Below, piece by piece: positions 9,864 to 17,756 of a stretch of 32,158 nt of DNA. The stretch's first letter is position 1, and every line of letters starts with the position of its first letter. This stretch comes from G039029935 sp039029935. GTDB lineage: Bacteria; Chloroflexota; Anaerolineae; Caldilineales; Caldilineaceae. The translations under genes and the position numbers were made by a program. Location of the stretch: contig JBCCFC010000005.1 in the NCBI GenBank assembly GCA_039029935.1, positions 1 to 32,158 of the forward strand, written 5' to 3'. The notes under the pieces were generated by a model, which saw only the letters and a list, made by a program, of their open reading frames with translations, did not search any database and was not told where the DNA came from.

Positions 9864-11096
9864 TCACGGCTCGATATTTGACCTAAGACCTTGGAAGGTT
9901 ACACTGGCAAGTGTACCTTCATCAGACGGCAGGTCATCCTCTGTGTTGTTGGTCTTCAATGTATCTATGTTTCGTGTTTCTGCATTCGATTCGTCTGCAT
10001 TGAGTTCTGCGGTTGCCTCCTCCTCATCCGCCAGTAAAGACTCCTGAAGCTCTTTCAATAGCAATCGTTTCTCTTCGGGGCGTAACCCCGTGAGACGTTC
10101 TTCTGGTTTGAACATCCCAAGCACTTCTTCGGGACGCAGTCCCACAAGACGTTCTTCGGGACGCAGTCCCATAAGGCGTTCTTCGGGACGTAGCCCCATA
10201 AGGCGTTCTTCTGGTTTGAACATCCTAAAGACCTCCTCGGGACGCAAACCCATCAGACGTTCTTCTGGTTTGAACATTGCCAAAAGCTCTTCAGGGCGCA
10301 AACCCATCATCCGCTCTTCTGGTTTCAATCCTGCCAACCGTTCCTCAAGTGTCGCGGCGGCAATAAAATTCTCTCGATACTCTGCGCCAATCGCAAGAAG
10401 ACGTTCAACATCCATTTGATCCTCCTGTAACTCTTTCAACTCCAGCTCATATGCCTTGGCTAAGGCAAACACCACTGTCAAAATATAACTGACCCCTTGA
10501 TCGGTTGACAGTCCAGAGGCATGTGTCCGTAAAACATGCTCAAATGCCCATTCACGCACCTTCTTTTCACTCGCAAACAACTGAAAATAGCTATTGTGCG
10601 GTAGTTTGCGCAGCTTATTCGGCACAATTAGCACGATGTCTTCATAAGCCTCTATCTTGCTGGTATAGACACCGGGATAGTCACTAACTTTATACCCCCA
10701 TTTCTTTAACCTGGCCTTTTGCGGTGTCTTTGAACTGACAATATATGTCTGAAATTGATGCGCTTTGAGCTTATGGGTTCGGGGATACATAAATTCATAC
10801 ACGGTAGCCTGTTGGAATGCTGGTTTGGAGACAGATTCTGTGATTTTGAACTACAATAGATGATGCTGGCAATGACGGTCGCGAATACCATCGGGCAAGA
10901 CGGCTTGCTGTTCGAATGTCCATTGTTTTGCATCATGACCCAAAATCGCATCGATTCTTGGCGGCTCATCGGAGGCAAATGCTTCGTCATGAACACTGAT
11001 ATTGACAGGGACCATGACGCCCTTCAAAATGCGGTACATGAGCATATGCCACAAGGTCTTCGATGCTTGTTCGTGGTTTGATGTAGATTCGCTCAT
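9864..11096 (-). pseudogene. Rpn/PD-(D/E)XK-like nuclease family gene interrupted by one in-frame TAG
   Basis: Read from ATG at 11096, the frame runs through SDEPPRIDAILGHDAKQWT and PDGIRDRHCQHHLL, hits a TAG (10851–10853), and continues in the same frame with FKITESVSKPAFQQA, HQFQTYIVSSKTPQ and YPGVYTSKI to a stop at 9864. This order matches the Rpn-like putative nuclease/transposase-related proteins common in Chloroflexota and cyanobacteria. There the position before FK is usually Glu (LEFK), so one GAG-to-TAG change would explain the break. The C-terminal half carries eleven 9-residue PEERLxGLR-type repeats and an acidic tail. About 410 codons if read through. Two pieces (11096–10851 and 10802–9864) are otherwise open. 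It could be a recent pseudogene, a sequencing error, or a suppressed stop. Family assignment is by recognition only. Confidence 0.7.
10053..10349 (-). repeat. Eleven 27-bp coding repeats (9-residue PEERLxGLR units)
   Basis: Eleven consecutive 9-residue units read LEERLAGLK, PEERMMGLR, PEELLAMFK, PEERLMGLR, PEEVFRMFK, PEERLMGLR, PEERLMGLR, PEERLVGLR, PEEVLGMFK, PEERLTGLR, PEEKRLLLK. Two flavours (GLR and MFK endings) are interleaved, which suggests duplication of two- and three-unit blocks. The pattern predicts a regular charged helical stalk C-terminal to the nuclease-like part. Confidence 0.9.
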
Positions 11097-11347
11097 GGTG
11101 TTGAGTATACTCGATTTTGGTGAGGTTGTCAATTGAGGATGGAGAACATAGGTACTTGATTCGAACCCAATTGTCTGCCATTAGCCCACTTTTTTTCTGT
11201 TTGCCGTCATCTGACGCCTATGCTATGCTGTACACAGATTGTACTGATAGGATCATCAATACCTTTCTTCATCCCATTTGCACTCCCATTTGTACATTGT
11301 CGCTTGATGATAACAAACGGGGGTTCTTTAGCCAGAGCATATAGTAT

Positions 11348-11353
11348 AAGGAG
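11348..11353 (+). promoter_or_regulatory. Strong Shine–Dalgarno (AAGGAG) for the sugar-binding protein
   Basis: AAGGAG lies 8 nt before the ATG at 11362 and fixes that start. It is the clearest ribosome-binding site in the window, consistent with high expression of a binding protein. No convincing -35/-10 pair was identified in 11097–11347. Confidence 0.75.
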
Positions 11354-11361
11354 AATAGCTC

Positions 11362-12756
11362 ATGCAGCAAAATCGTTTTAGCCGGAGACAGTTCCTTGCA
11401 TTAGCGGGAGCCACAGCAGGCAGCGCGTTCCTGCTCTCTGCCTGCCAAGTGGCCGCACCCAGTGGTGGCAGTGAGAGTGACGGCGAGGGAGGCGGTGCCG
11501 ACGATATGGTGACGATTCAGGTTCAATCCGCATGGTGTGCGGGTGGCGATTGTGACATCTGGACGCCAGCCATCGAGATGTTCAATGAAAAGTATCCCAA
11601 CGTCGAAGTGGAGATGATCCGTGTCGCTGTGACACCAGAGGACACGATGACGGCATTGGCGGGTGGCACCGCGCCCGATGTCTATCATCGCTACATCGGT
11701 GGTTTTTCGGAACTGATGGCGCGCGGTGTCATGTTCCCGCTCGACGATATGCTCGACCAAGCGACCGATTTTGACCCAGACATCTATTTGGGTACACAGT
11801 GGGATAACGGCAAATGGGATGGTGTGACCTATGGTATTCCTGTATTGGAGGGCGGCGCCATGCCTGCCATGTGTTGGCACAAGGGGCTGATCGAAGAAAT
11901 CGGTGGCGATCCAGAAGCTGGACCATCAAGCTGGCCGGAAATGCTCGAATGGTCTGCCAAACTGAACCAATATGATGCCAATGGGAATCTGACCCAGGCT
12001 GGGTATGACCCCAAAGATGCCTATGGATTCACGGTTATCTGCTGGCCCATTGTCTTTGATGAGAACTACATCACCGAGGACAAACAGACCTTTACCTTTG
12101 ACTCCGAGAAGTGGGTGCTGGGTCTGGAAACCGTCGCCCAATTCTGGACCGATGCAGGCGTAGACCAGATGGCAGCATTTAGCCAAGAATGGGGGTATTG
12201 GACAGGCTATGAGTCCAGCGGTTTTAACAACGCCAAGCGTGCCATGATCACCAATGGCAACTGGATGCCCGGTGCGATGAAGGGTGTGACTGATGTCACA
12301 GGCGTGGAACTGGAGACAATTGGCTACGGCTTCCACCCCAACCTGAACGAGGGCTTGAAAGCGGTAGACTTTGGCACGGGACATACGCTCTTTATGCCAA
12401 ATTCAACCGATGCACCACAGGCGGGCTTTAACTTCATGACACACATGACCAGCGTTGAGATTGGTCTGCTCGAATTTGAAATGCGTGGTGCGGCCATGTG
12501 GAGCAAACCATTGCTAGACGCCATTGATCTGTCTACGATTCCTGGCCTCGAGTGGTTCTTTGATGCACCACTGGAAGCGGACCGACTATGGAGCCCTAAT
12601 GAGTTCTTGACACCTGTCCAGTCACAGGTTGAGAATCTCTGGCAACGCGCCTTCGAAGAGACTATCTTTGGTGCCAAGTCTGCCGAGGATGCACTGGCCG
12701 ATATCAACACTGAATTGCAACAGTCGTTGGATGAGTACTGGGTGACGCAGAGTTAG
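11362..12756 (+). CDS. Sugar ABC transporter extracellular substrate-binding lipoprotein
   Basis: A 464-residue family-1 type solute-binding protein (SBP_bac_1-like) that would capture a sugar or oligosaccharide outside the membrane. The N-terminus has a twin-arginine motif (SRRQFLAL, R8/R9) and a lipobox LLSAC with C28 as the lipidation site, so it is probably Tat-exported and lipid-anchored. A low-complexity Gly/Ser/Glu linker follows. The mature part shows typical family features (WTPAIEMFNEKYPNVEVEM near the start and GTAPDVYHRY). The gene opens an operon with two permeases, separated from them by a repeat-rich spacer that can fold as RNA. The length is normal for the family. The substrate cannot be told from sequence alone. 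Confidence 0.93.
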   Translation: MQQNRFSRRQFLALAGATAGSAFLLSACQVAAPSGGSESDGEGGGADDMVTIQVQSAWCAGGDCDIWTPAIEMFNEKYPNVEVEMIRVAVTPEDTMTALAGGTAPDVYHRYIGGFSELMARGVMFPLDDMLDQATDFDPDIYLGTQWDNGKWDGVTYGIPVLEGGAMPAMCWHKGLIEEIGGDPEAGPSSWPEMLEWSAKLNQYDANGNLTQAGYDPKDAYGFTVICWPIVFDENYITEDKQTFTFDSEKWVLGLETVAQFWTDAGVDQMAAFSQEWGYWTGYESSGFNNAKRAMITNGNWMPGAMKGVTDVTGVELETIGYGFHPNLNEGLKAVDFGTGHTLFMPNSTDAPQAGFNFMTHMTSVEIGLLEFEMRGAAMWSKPLLDAIDLSTIPGLEWFFDAPLEADRLWSPNEFLTPVQSQVENLWQRAFEETIFGAKSAEDALADINTELQQSLDEYWVTQS

Positions 12757-12758
12757 TT

Positions 12759-12850
12759 AGTCAGTATTCGGTGCGTCGGTAGGTCGGTATTCGGTGCGTC
12801 GGTAGGTCGGTATTCGGTGCGTCGGTAGGTCGGTATTCGGTGCGTCGGTA
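12759..12850 (+). repeat. Four 23-bp tandem repeats downstream of the binding-protein gene
   Basis: Four consecutive 23-bp units at 12759, 12782, 12805 and 12828. The last three are identical; the first differs by transitions at its start. They begin 2 bp after the stop codon. The core GGTAGGTCGGT is complementary, allowing G·U pairs, to the block at 12880–13006. Confidence 0.88.
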
Positions 12851-12879
12851 GGTTGGTAGGTCGGTATTCAGTGTTCGGT

Positions 12880-13006
12880 TACTGACTTACTGACCTACTG
12901 ACCTACTGATTACTGACCTACTGACCTACTGATTACTGACCTACTGATTACTGACCTACTGATTACTGACCTACTGACCTACTGACCTACTGACCTACTG
13001 ATTACC
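12880..13006 (+). repeat. Array of 7–8-bp TACTGACC/TACTGAT units, inverted relative to 12759–12850
   Basis: About 127 bp made almost wholly of TACTGACC and TACTGAT units. In the transcript, ACUGACCUACU can pair along its full 11 nt with GGUAGGUCGGU of the preceding block using two G·U wobbles, and ACUGAUUACUG pairs with CGGUAUUCGGU with one mismatch. This makes a long intercistronic stem likely. The rest of the spacer, to 13042, holds the permease ribosome-binding site (GGAG at 13034–13037). No ORF is supported here. Confidence 0.8.
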
Positions 13007-13042
13007 AACCACTCACAGCTCACCAAAACCGTTGGAGTAACT

Positions 13043-13981
13043 ATGTCCGCAACGGCTCTAAGCGCGGCAGATAATGCGCAACTCAGAAGGCAAGCATGGC
13101 GACGGCGTTTGGGGCGACGTTCGTTGCCCTACATCTTTATCTTGCCGTGGCTCATTGGCGTGATTACGATGCAAGCATACCCCATCCTCGATTCACTCTA
13201 CCACAGCTTTACCATCTATGATGTCTTTCAACCCGCCGTCTGGGTCGGTTTTCGCAATTATCAAAACTTGTTAGAAAACTCGTATACACGCAATGCACTG
13301 ATCAACACACTGATCTATGTGGCGATTTCGGTCCCAGGTGGACTGGTGGTCGGGCTATTACAGGCTCTCCTGCTCAATGTCAAGGTCCAAGGGTTACAGC
13401 TATTTCGGACACTTGCCATTGTGCCGGGCACCGTACCCGCAGCGGGTGCAGCCGCCGTCTCGGTCTTTATTTGGAGTCCGTCGCTGGGGTTGATCAACAG
13501 CATCATGAAAGCGATGGGTTTGCCGTGGCAACAGAGCTGGATTTCCGATCCCGTGATGGTCAAATGGATATTTATCTTCATGACCATTCAGGGTGGCATC
13601 GGGATGCTTATCTTCTTAGCAGGGCTGCAAAATGTGCCACAGGAACTTTATGATGCTGCCAAAATTGACGGTGCGCGCGGCTTACAGACACTCTTCAATG
13701 TCACGTTGCCAATGCTGACGCCTTATACATTGTTCAATCTGCTGACTGGGTTAATCGGTGCGTTTCAATATTTCACAACGCCAATGTTGATGACAGGCGG
13801 TGGCCCTGCGGGTGGCTCCACTTTTTATGGACAGCTTATCTATGAAAATGCCTTCAAGTTCTTCAAGATGGGGCACGCCGCAGCCCTATCGTGGATATTG
13901 TTTGTGATCTCTGTCGTCATTGTTGTCGCCGTCTTCCGCTCCTCGGCAAGCTGGGTTTACTATGAAGGGGGCAATGACTAA
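13043..13981 (+). CDS. Sugar ABC transporter permease, MalF/UgpA type
   Basis: A 312-residue inner-membrane permease with six predicted helices (about 31–53, 82–107, 117–140, 168–190, 220–245, 276–300). The cytoplasmic EAA loop, which contacts the ATPase, is visible at about 201–225 (LYDAAKIDGARGLQTLFNVT). It would form the translocation pore with the next gene product. The start is supported by GGAG 5 nt upstream of the ATG. It lies 286 bp after the binding-protein gene and 3 bp before the second permease. Confidence 0.93.
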   Translation: MSATALSAADNAQLRRQAWRRRLGRRSLPYIFILPWLIGVITMQAYPILDSLYHSFTIYDVFQPAVWVGFRNYQNLLENSYTRNALINTLIYVAISVPGGLVVGLLQALLLNVKVQGLQLFRTLAIVPGTVPAAGAAAVSVFIWSPSLGLINSIMKAMGLPWQQSWISDPVMVKWIFIFMTIQGGIGMLIFLAGLQNVPQELYDAAKIDGARGLQTLFNVTLPMLTPYTLFNLLTGLIGAFQYFTTPMLMTGGGPAGGSTFYGQLIYENAFKFFKMGHAAALSWILFVISVVIVVAVFRSSASWVYYEGGND

Positions 13982-13984
13982 CCA

Positions 13985-14914
13985 ATGGCTGTCATCGGTA
14001 AATCACAAGGAAGCCTTCAAGGGGGCCTACCAGGACGTTCTTCGGGGAGTTCTTCAGGGCGTTTCTTTATCGGCATGAAGACACAGCGATTCATCCTTCA
14101 CACCGTCGCCTATCTCCTCATCGCAGGCATGCTCATCATTGCACTCATGCCTCTTGTGTGGATGATCAGCACGGCCTTCAAGACCGTTGAGCAGCTACGC
14201 GTCACGGTCCCCATTCAGTGGATTCCCAACCCCATTACAGTAGAGAACTTTGTAGACGGGTGGCAGGCGAAAGATTGGACGCTTTACCTCAACAACACGT
14301 TGCTGCTGGCCCTGTTTGTCGGTGTGCCTACCATGCTCTCATGTACAATTGCCGCCTATGCCTTTGCACGAATGCAGTTTCGTGGACGCGAAATCTTAAT
14401 GTTACTCAACATCAGCTTGATGCTGATTCCCGACACGGTGACACTTGTGCCTCGATTTGTGTTGATGGCACGTCTGGGCTGGGTCGGCACATGGCTCCCT
14501 GCCATCATCCCTTCCATGCTTGCCATCAATCCAGGCATGATTTTTGTGCTACGTCAATTCTTCCGCGCCATTCCCGACGAGCTATCGGGCGCCGCACGTA
14601 TCGACGGTTGTGGCGAGCTGGGCATCTTTTGGCGCATTGTCGTCCCACTCTCCAAGCCAATCCTCGCTCTGCAAGTCGTCCTTATCCTCTCTTGGGCCTG
14701 GAATGACCTGCTCTTTTCACTCCTCTACCTCAAACGGGGTGACATGCAGACGCTGACCTTGGCGATGCAGGGGTTTATTGGCATTCGTGGTGACACGGCT
14801 TGGGGTCAAATGATGGCGATGTCGGTGTTGATGTCGCTGCCCATGATGGCACTGTCGTATTATGGACAACGGTATTTTACCGAAGGGTTTACGTTGAGTG
14901 GTATTAAAGGGTAG
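13985..14914 (+). CDS. Sugar ABC transporter permease, MalG/UgpE type
   Basis: A 309-residue partner permease with a first helix around 37–60 and an EAA loop at about 199–228 (ELSGAARIDGCGELGIFWR). A roughly 30-residue Gly/Ser-rich N-terminal extension precedes the usual family start. An internal ATG at the MKTQRF position would remove it, so the true start is uncertain. It follows the first permease by 3 bp. No ATP-binding subunit is encoded nearby, so a shared MalK/MsmX-like ATPase elsewhere is probable. The 3' end overlaps the convergent gene by 11 bp. Confidence 0.92.
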   Translation: MAVIGKSQGSLQGGLPGRSSGSSSGRFFIGMKTQRFILHTVAYLLIAGMLIIALMPLVWMISTAFKTVEQLRVTVPIQWIPNPITVENFVDGWQAKDWTLYLNNTLLLALFVGVPTMLSCTIAAYAFARMQFRGREILMLLNISLMLIPDTVTLVPRFVLMARLGWVGTWLPAIIPSMLAINPGMIFVLRQFFRAIPDELSGAARIDGCGELGIFWRIVVPLSKPILALQVVLILSWAWNDLLFSLLYLKRGDMQTLTLAMQGFIGIRGDTAWGQMMAMSVLMSLPMMALSYYGQRYFTEGFTLSGIKG

Positions 14915-15362
14915 GAACAAGTGCTTTTAAATTGTTTAACATTGCCTCTTCTAAGGCTTGCAGGGTAGGTTCATCAATCGCGGGTATGGATGGGTATGTA
15001 GCCGAAAGCGATTTTAGCATGTCCAAACGATTTTTCAACTCGATATCCATTGGTTTTAGTTTCATCCCACCTAATTTCTCTTGAACATATTCAGCTCTTG
15101 CACGACTGGCTTCTTCACGTTTTTTCATTTCATCTTCCGTCAGACCAATATCCTCCGGCGTAAACGAATAATCATCATTAAGTGCGTAGTCAACATCTAC
15201 ATAACTCCTATCTGGGGGTGGTTGCATGAGTGCCATGACCTGCGCTTCCGTCAATATGTAATATGTTTGTTTTTTTCTGTTGATTCGCAATGGTACCTGA
15301 TCGAAATGTATTTGATTCATCATCATCTCATCGGTCACATTCAACTCTGCTACTTGGTCCAT
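14904..15362 (-). CDS. Hypothetical protein, 152 aa
   Basis: No family recognised. The protein is soluble, rich in Met, Asp, Glu and Lys, with an N-terminal strand-like part (LRINRKKQTYYILTEAQVMALM), a Pro-rich PPPDRSY stretch, and a charged helical C-terminal half ending ALEEAMLNNLKALVPTL. The gene is alone on the minus strand, converging on the permease gene with an 11-bp overlap of coding ends and no visible terminator between them. The ATG at 15362 has an AGGGG immediately upstream; later Met codons (MMMNQ) are alternatives. The amino-acid usage and length support a real gene. Confidence 0.65.
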   Translation of the reverse strand: MDQVAELNVTDEMMMNQIHFDQVPLRINRKKQTYYILTEAQVMALMQPPPDRSYVDVDYALNDDYSFTPEDIGLTEDEMKKREEASRARAEYVQEKLGGMKLKPMDIELKNRLDMLKSLSATYPSIPAIDEPTLQALEEAMLNNLKALVPTL

Positions 15363-15511
15363 AACCCCTGCTAGCTACCTCTCAACCCTACCACGAAATT
15401 TTTATCAATTATAACGATGAGTCAGCTTTGCATTTTTAGAAGTCTATCGTTTATTCTATCGTTTGTCAATCATGATATTTCTATACTTGCTATACTGTTA
15501 GGAGAGTACAC

Positions 15512-15892
15512 ATGTACAAAGGATCATGTCTCTGTGGTGCGGTCAGTGTTGAGGTCACTGGAACACTACCTCAACCGAATGCCTGTCATTGCTCCCAATG
15601 TCGTAATCAGTCGGGGCATTACTGGGCATCTGTTGACGTGCCACAAGAGACTGTGACCATTCATGGCTTGGAAAATCTCACATGGTTCCATGCATCTGAA
15701 AAGGTACGGCGCGGTTTCTGCGCCACCTGTGGCTCATTTCGCTTTTGGGACCCAATCGAGAAGGACGAAATCGCCATCGCAATGGGTGCATTTGACCAGC
15801 CTACAGACACCAAGCTCAAAACACATATCTTCGTGGCCGACAAGGGCGACTATTATGAGATTGGGGATGGCTTGCCCCAAAATCAGCAATAA
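15512..15892 (+). CDS. GFA-family (Gfa-like/CENP-V domain) zinc protein
   Basis: A 126-residue protein of the glutathione-dependent formaldehyde-activating (GFA) fold. Zinc ligands are all visible: C6 and C8 in CLCG, C25, C27 and C30 in CHCSQCR, and C70 and C73 in CATCG. Length is normal for the family. Members were named for formaldehyde–glutathione adduct formation, but most are uncharacterised, so the reaction here is not known. The start is backed by GGAGAG about 5 nt upstream. The next gene begins 11 bp after its stop, so the two are probably co-transcribed. TATACT boxes at 15482 and 15491 could be -10 elements, but no well-spaced -35 accompanies them. Confidence 0.9.
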   Translation: MYKGSCLCGAVSVEVTGTLPQPNACHCSQCRNQSGHYWASVDVPQETVTIHGLENLTWFHASEKVRRGFCATCGSFRFWDPIEKDEIAIAMGAFDQPTDTKLKTHIFVADKGDYYEIGDGLPQNQQ

Positions 15893-15903
15893 GGACAACA
15901 ACC

Positions 15904-16668
15904 ATGCAATTGACTCATGCACAAAAACTTGAATTCTATGAAAAGGGCTATGTCCGACTACCCGGTGTTATTCCTGATGTGATGGTTGATGCTGCCGTAA
16001 AAGCCATCAACCATTCATTTGGCGAGGGCATTGATCCCGCAAAAATCATAACCTATCGCTTACAGACATTCTGTCCAGAACTGCGAAATGCATCCGTGAT
16101 CACGGACCTGTACAACCAGACGCCTGTGAAAGCACTGGCCGAGTCCATGATTGGCGCGGGTAAAATCAGCCCCGTGAATAGCGGTCAAATCGCCGTGCGT
16201 TTCCCAACAATGGATGATCCGCCAACATTCCACCCACCACATGTAGATGGCAGACATGCACCCAATAACGGTGTCCCCGCTGGCAAGCTGCACAGCTTTA
16301 CTATGCTGGTCGGCATTGCCTTGAGCGACGTGCAATGCGAATACGCTGGCAATTTAGCGGTTTGGCCGCATACCCATCGTCTCTTCGAGCAGTACTTTCA
16401 GGAACATGGGACAGCGGACTTTCGCTACAACCCCTCTGCTGACATGCCACCCGTTGACATGCCTGAACCAGTGCAGATGATTGTGCGCGCAGGTGATGCG
16501 ATCTTTGCCCATTATCAGGTTGCGCACACCGTTGCCCCCAATGTGTCACCGCATCCGCGTTATGCCATCTATTTTCGTCTGTGCCATGTTGACCACGTAG
16601 TGCATGGCCCCGAAGTCCTGACCGATATTTGGTTGGAGTGGGATGGAATGCGGGCGATTGTGGCGTAG
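15904..16668 (+). CDS. Phytanoyl-CoA dioxygenase (PhyH)-family Fe(II)/2-oxoglutarate enzyme
   Basis: A 254-residue oxygenase of the PhyH superfamily. The facial triad is visible: H113 and D115 in HVDG, and H208 in the AHTVAPN segment, followed by R219 (PRYAIYFR), the likely 2-oxoglutarate anchor. It should hydroxylate a small organic substrate using O2 and 2-oxoglutarate; the substrate is unknown. AAGGA at 15891–15895 gives a good ribosome-binding site. It is downstream of the GFA gene, and a broken acetyltransferase gene follows 20 bp later, suggesting a former three-gene operon. Confidence 0.9.
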   Translation: MQLTHAQKLEFYEKGYVRLPGVIPDVMVDAAVKAINHSFGEGIDPAKIITYRLQTFCPELRNASVITDLYNQTPVKALAESMIGAGKISPVNSGQIAVRFPTMDDPPTFHPPHVDGRHAPNNGVPAGKLHSFTMLVGIALSDVQCEYAGNLAVWPHTHRLFEQYFQEHGTADFRYNPSADMPPVDMPEPVQMIVRAGDAIFAHYQVAHTVAPNVSPHPRYAIYFRLCHVDHVVHGPEVLTDIWLEWDGMRAIVA

Positions 16669-16688
16669 CAGGAAAGTGATTCATAAAA

Positions 16689-16935
16689 ATGAACAAACCG
16701 AAAATTGTAGCACTCTACACCCAAGATCAACGAATCGATGTGACCTATCCTGATACCTGTAGAGAAATCACACCCACTGTCGCGGCATATCGACATATCC
16801 GGCGATGGCGAAGGAACCGTCCTCTATAGTCAATTAACCGAAGCCAATGTCGAAGCGATTATCTGCGAGCAAGTCGCCTATTTTGAATGCATTGAGCAGA
16901 ACGGCGACCGCGGTCAAGCCGAGGGCTACGCTTGA
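16689..16935 (+). pseudogene. Frameshifted, truncated GNAT-type acetyltransferase fragment
   Basis: From ATG 16689 the frame reads MNKPKIVALYTQDQRIDVTY then REITPT. After a one-base shift around 16777–16783 it continues SRHIDISGDGEG, TVLYSQLTEANVEAII and EQVAYFE. Joined, this resembles the N-terminal portion of the GNAT-related proteins that usually go on to FEWK-type sequence. Here the resemblance stops at about 16899, and the frame runs into unrelated sequence to a TGA at 16933. So it has both a frameshift and a 3' truncation. The 3' part overlaps the minus-strand gene whose C-terminal end falls here. The assignment rests on remembered family appearance. Confidence 0.6.
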
Positions 16936-17190
16936 TAACGCGAAATATCGGTTAATTCTCCGCTCGCTCTCGCTCACTTCATCCTCGTAATCATAGTCAG
17001 ATACTATCTCTTTGCGTTGTTTGCGGCGCAATGTATCAGACAAGATGCCTGATTGATTGTGTTCTACCTTGGGCGTTGGTAAAGCAAGGGCATTCACTAA
17101 TTTAATCGTTTTTTGGTGACTTCTATACCGTTTAATCGATACATAGCTAGCGATATCACTGGCAGTGATAACAAGAGCCGAAGTAAACAT
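16834..17190 (-). CDS. Truncated membrane-protein gene (hypothetical)
   Basis: A 118-residue frame with a mildly hydrophobic N-terminus, a charged middle (RRKQRKEIVSDYDYEDEVSE) and one clear membrane segment, about 82–102 (YFALSSVALGLTAVAVLLNAF). The start at 17190 has AAGGGA upstream on the minus strand. The last ~20 residues are read from the antisense of the GNAT remnant, so the native protein probably continued differently and was cut near 16900. The SERRINRYF plus membrane pattern faintly recalls the region ahead of some P-type metal ATPases, but this is weak and I do not assign a function. Confidence 0.45.
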   Translation of the reverse strand: MFTSALVITASDIASYVSIKRYRSHQKTIKLVNALALPTPKVEHNQSGILSDTLRRKQRKEIVSDYDYEDEVSESERRINRYFALSSVALGLTAVAVLLNAFKIGDLLADNRFDIGFG

Positions 17191-17492
17191 CAGTGGTCCC
17201 TTTTTTGGGCATAGTTCATCGGTGGGTAACCTTTATCTCGTTTAGTTAGCACGCCCCGTGCGAGTTTATCCACCTGAGACAGAGCATAACAGATACAGCA
17301 GCAGTACGCCTGATACAAAATGTATTAGATTATTGAGTAATGAGCTAGGAAATATCGTATCTTACAAATATTAATATAAATATAAAATTAAAACGCATAT
17401 TTTTATTTCAATACGAAATAAAAATATGCGTTTTAATTTTATAGTCTATTCAAAGCCGATACCATCTACGTCCTCTTTTAAAAAACTACATA
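17191..17492. other. Intergenic region without a supported gene
   Basis: AT-rich spacer upstream of the minus-strand gene at 17190. It holds a short GC hairpin (GCACG-ccc-CGTGC, 17249–17261) and the large palindrome at 17381–17443. No ORF, tRNA or ordinary promoter could be supported. Confidence 0.5.
17381..17443. repeat. Perfect 29-bp AT-rich inverted repeat with 5-nt loop
   Basis: Left arm 17381–17409 and right arm 17415–17443 are exact reverse complements, centred on AATAC. Arms contain the core AAACGCATATTTTTATTTC. It could act as a bidirectional terminator or a cruciform, or be the collapsed ends of a small mobile element. It lies between two broken gene regions. Confidence 0.9.
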
Positions 17493-17753
17493 CTACAGCG
17501 AAACCCAGAGGGTTCCCCGCCTTAATCCGTTGTAGTATGGTTGTCGGGTAGGCAAGAGGCCAAGCGTTTGCGCTTCCATAACAGCCTGTCTGCGATTGGT
17601 GACGTTTAATTTCTGATAGATGTTGGTTGTGTGGGTGCGGACCGTCAGCGGTGAAATCACAAGCGTTGCAGCGATCTCCTTTGTCCATTGTTTGGCATCA
17701 TGCCCCAAAATGGCATCGATTCTTGGCGGTTCATCAGAAGCAACGGAATACAC
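17493..17753 (-). pseudogene. Chimeric remnant: Rpn-family fragment joined to a LuxR-type HTH
   Basis: The frame starts with SDEPPRIDAILGHDAKQWT, the same words as in the Rpn-like gene at 10.9–11.0 kb, then switches without a break to KEIAATLVISPLTVRTHTTN and IYQKLNV, a LuxR/MalT-type helix-turn-helix recognition region, and ends shortly after AQTLGLLP. Neither parent is complete: the nuclease body is absent and the regulator has only its last ~50 residues. The DNA match to the 11-kb gene covers about 17681–17738. This is best read as an illegitimate recombination junction, not a working regulator. Confidence 0.75.
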
Positions 17754-17756
17754 GCA

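Noticed and set aside
11125..11185. tRNA-like T-loop (GGTTCGAATC) on the minus strand
   Set aside because: The flanking bases do not form the T-stem beyond one pair, and no acceptor, D or anticodon arms could be found.
12759..13006. Possible CRISPR array
   Set aside because: Units are contiguous tandem repeats without unique spacers, and no cas genes are present.
17249..17261. Short GC hairpin as a terminator
   Set aside because: Only 5 bp of stem and no U-tract on either strand.
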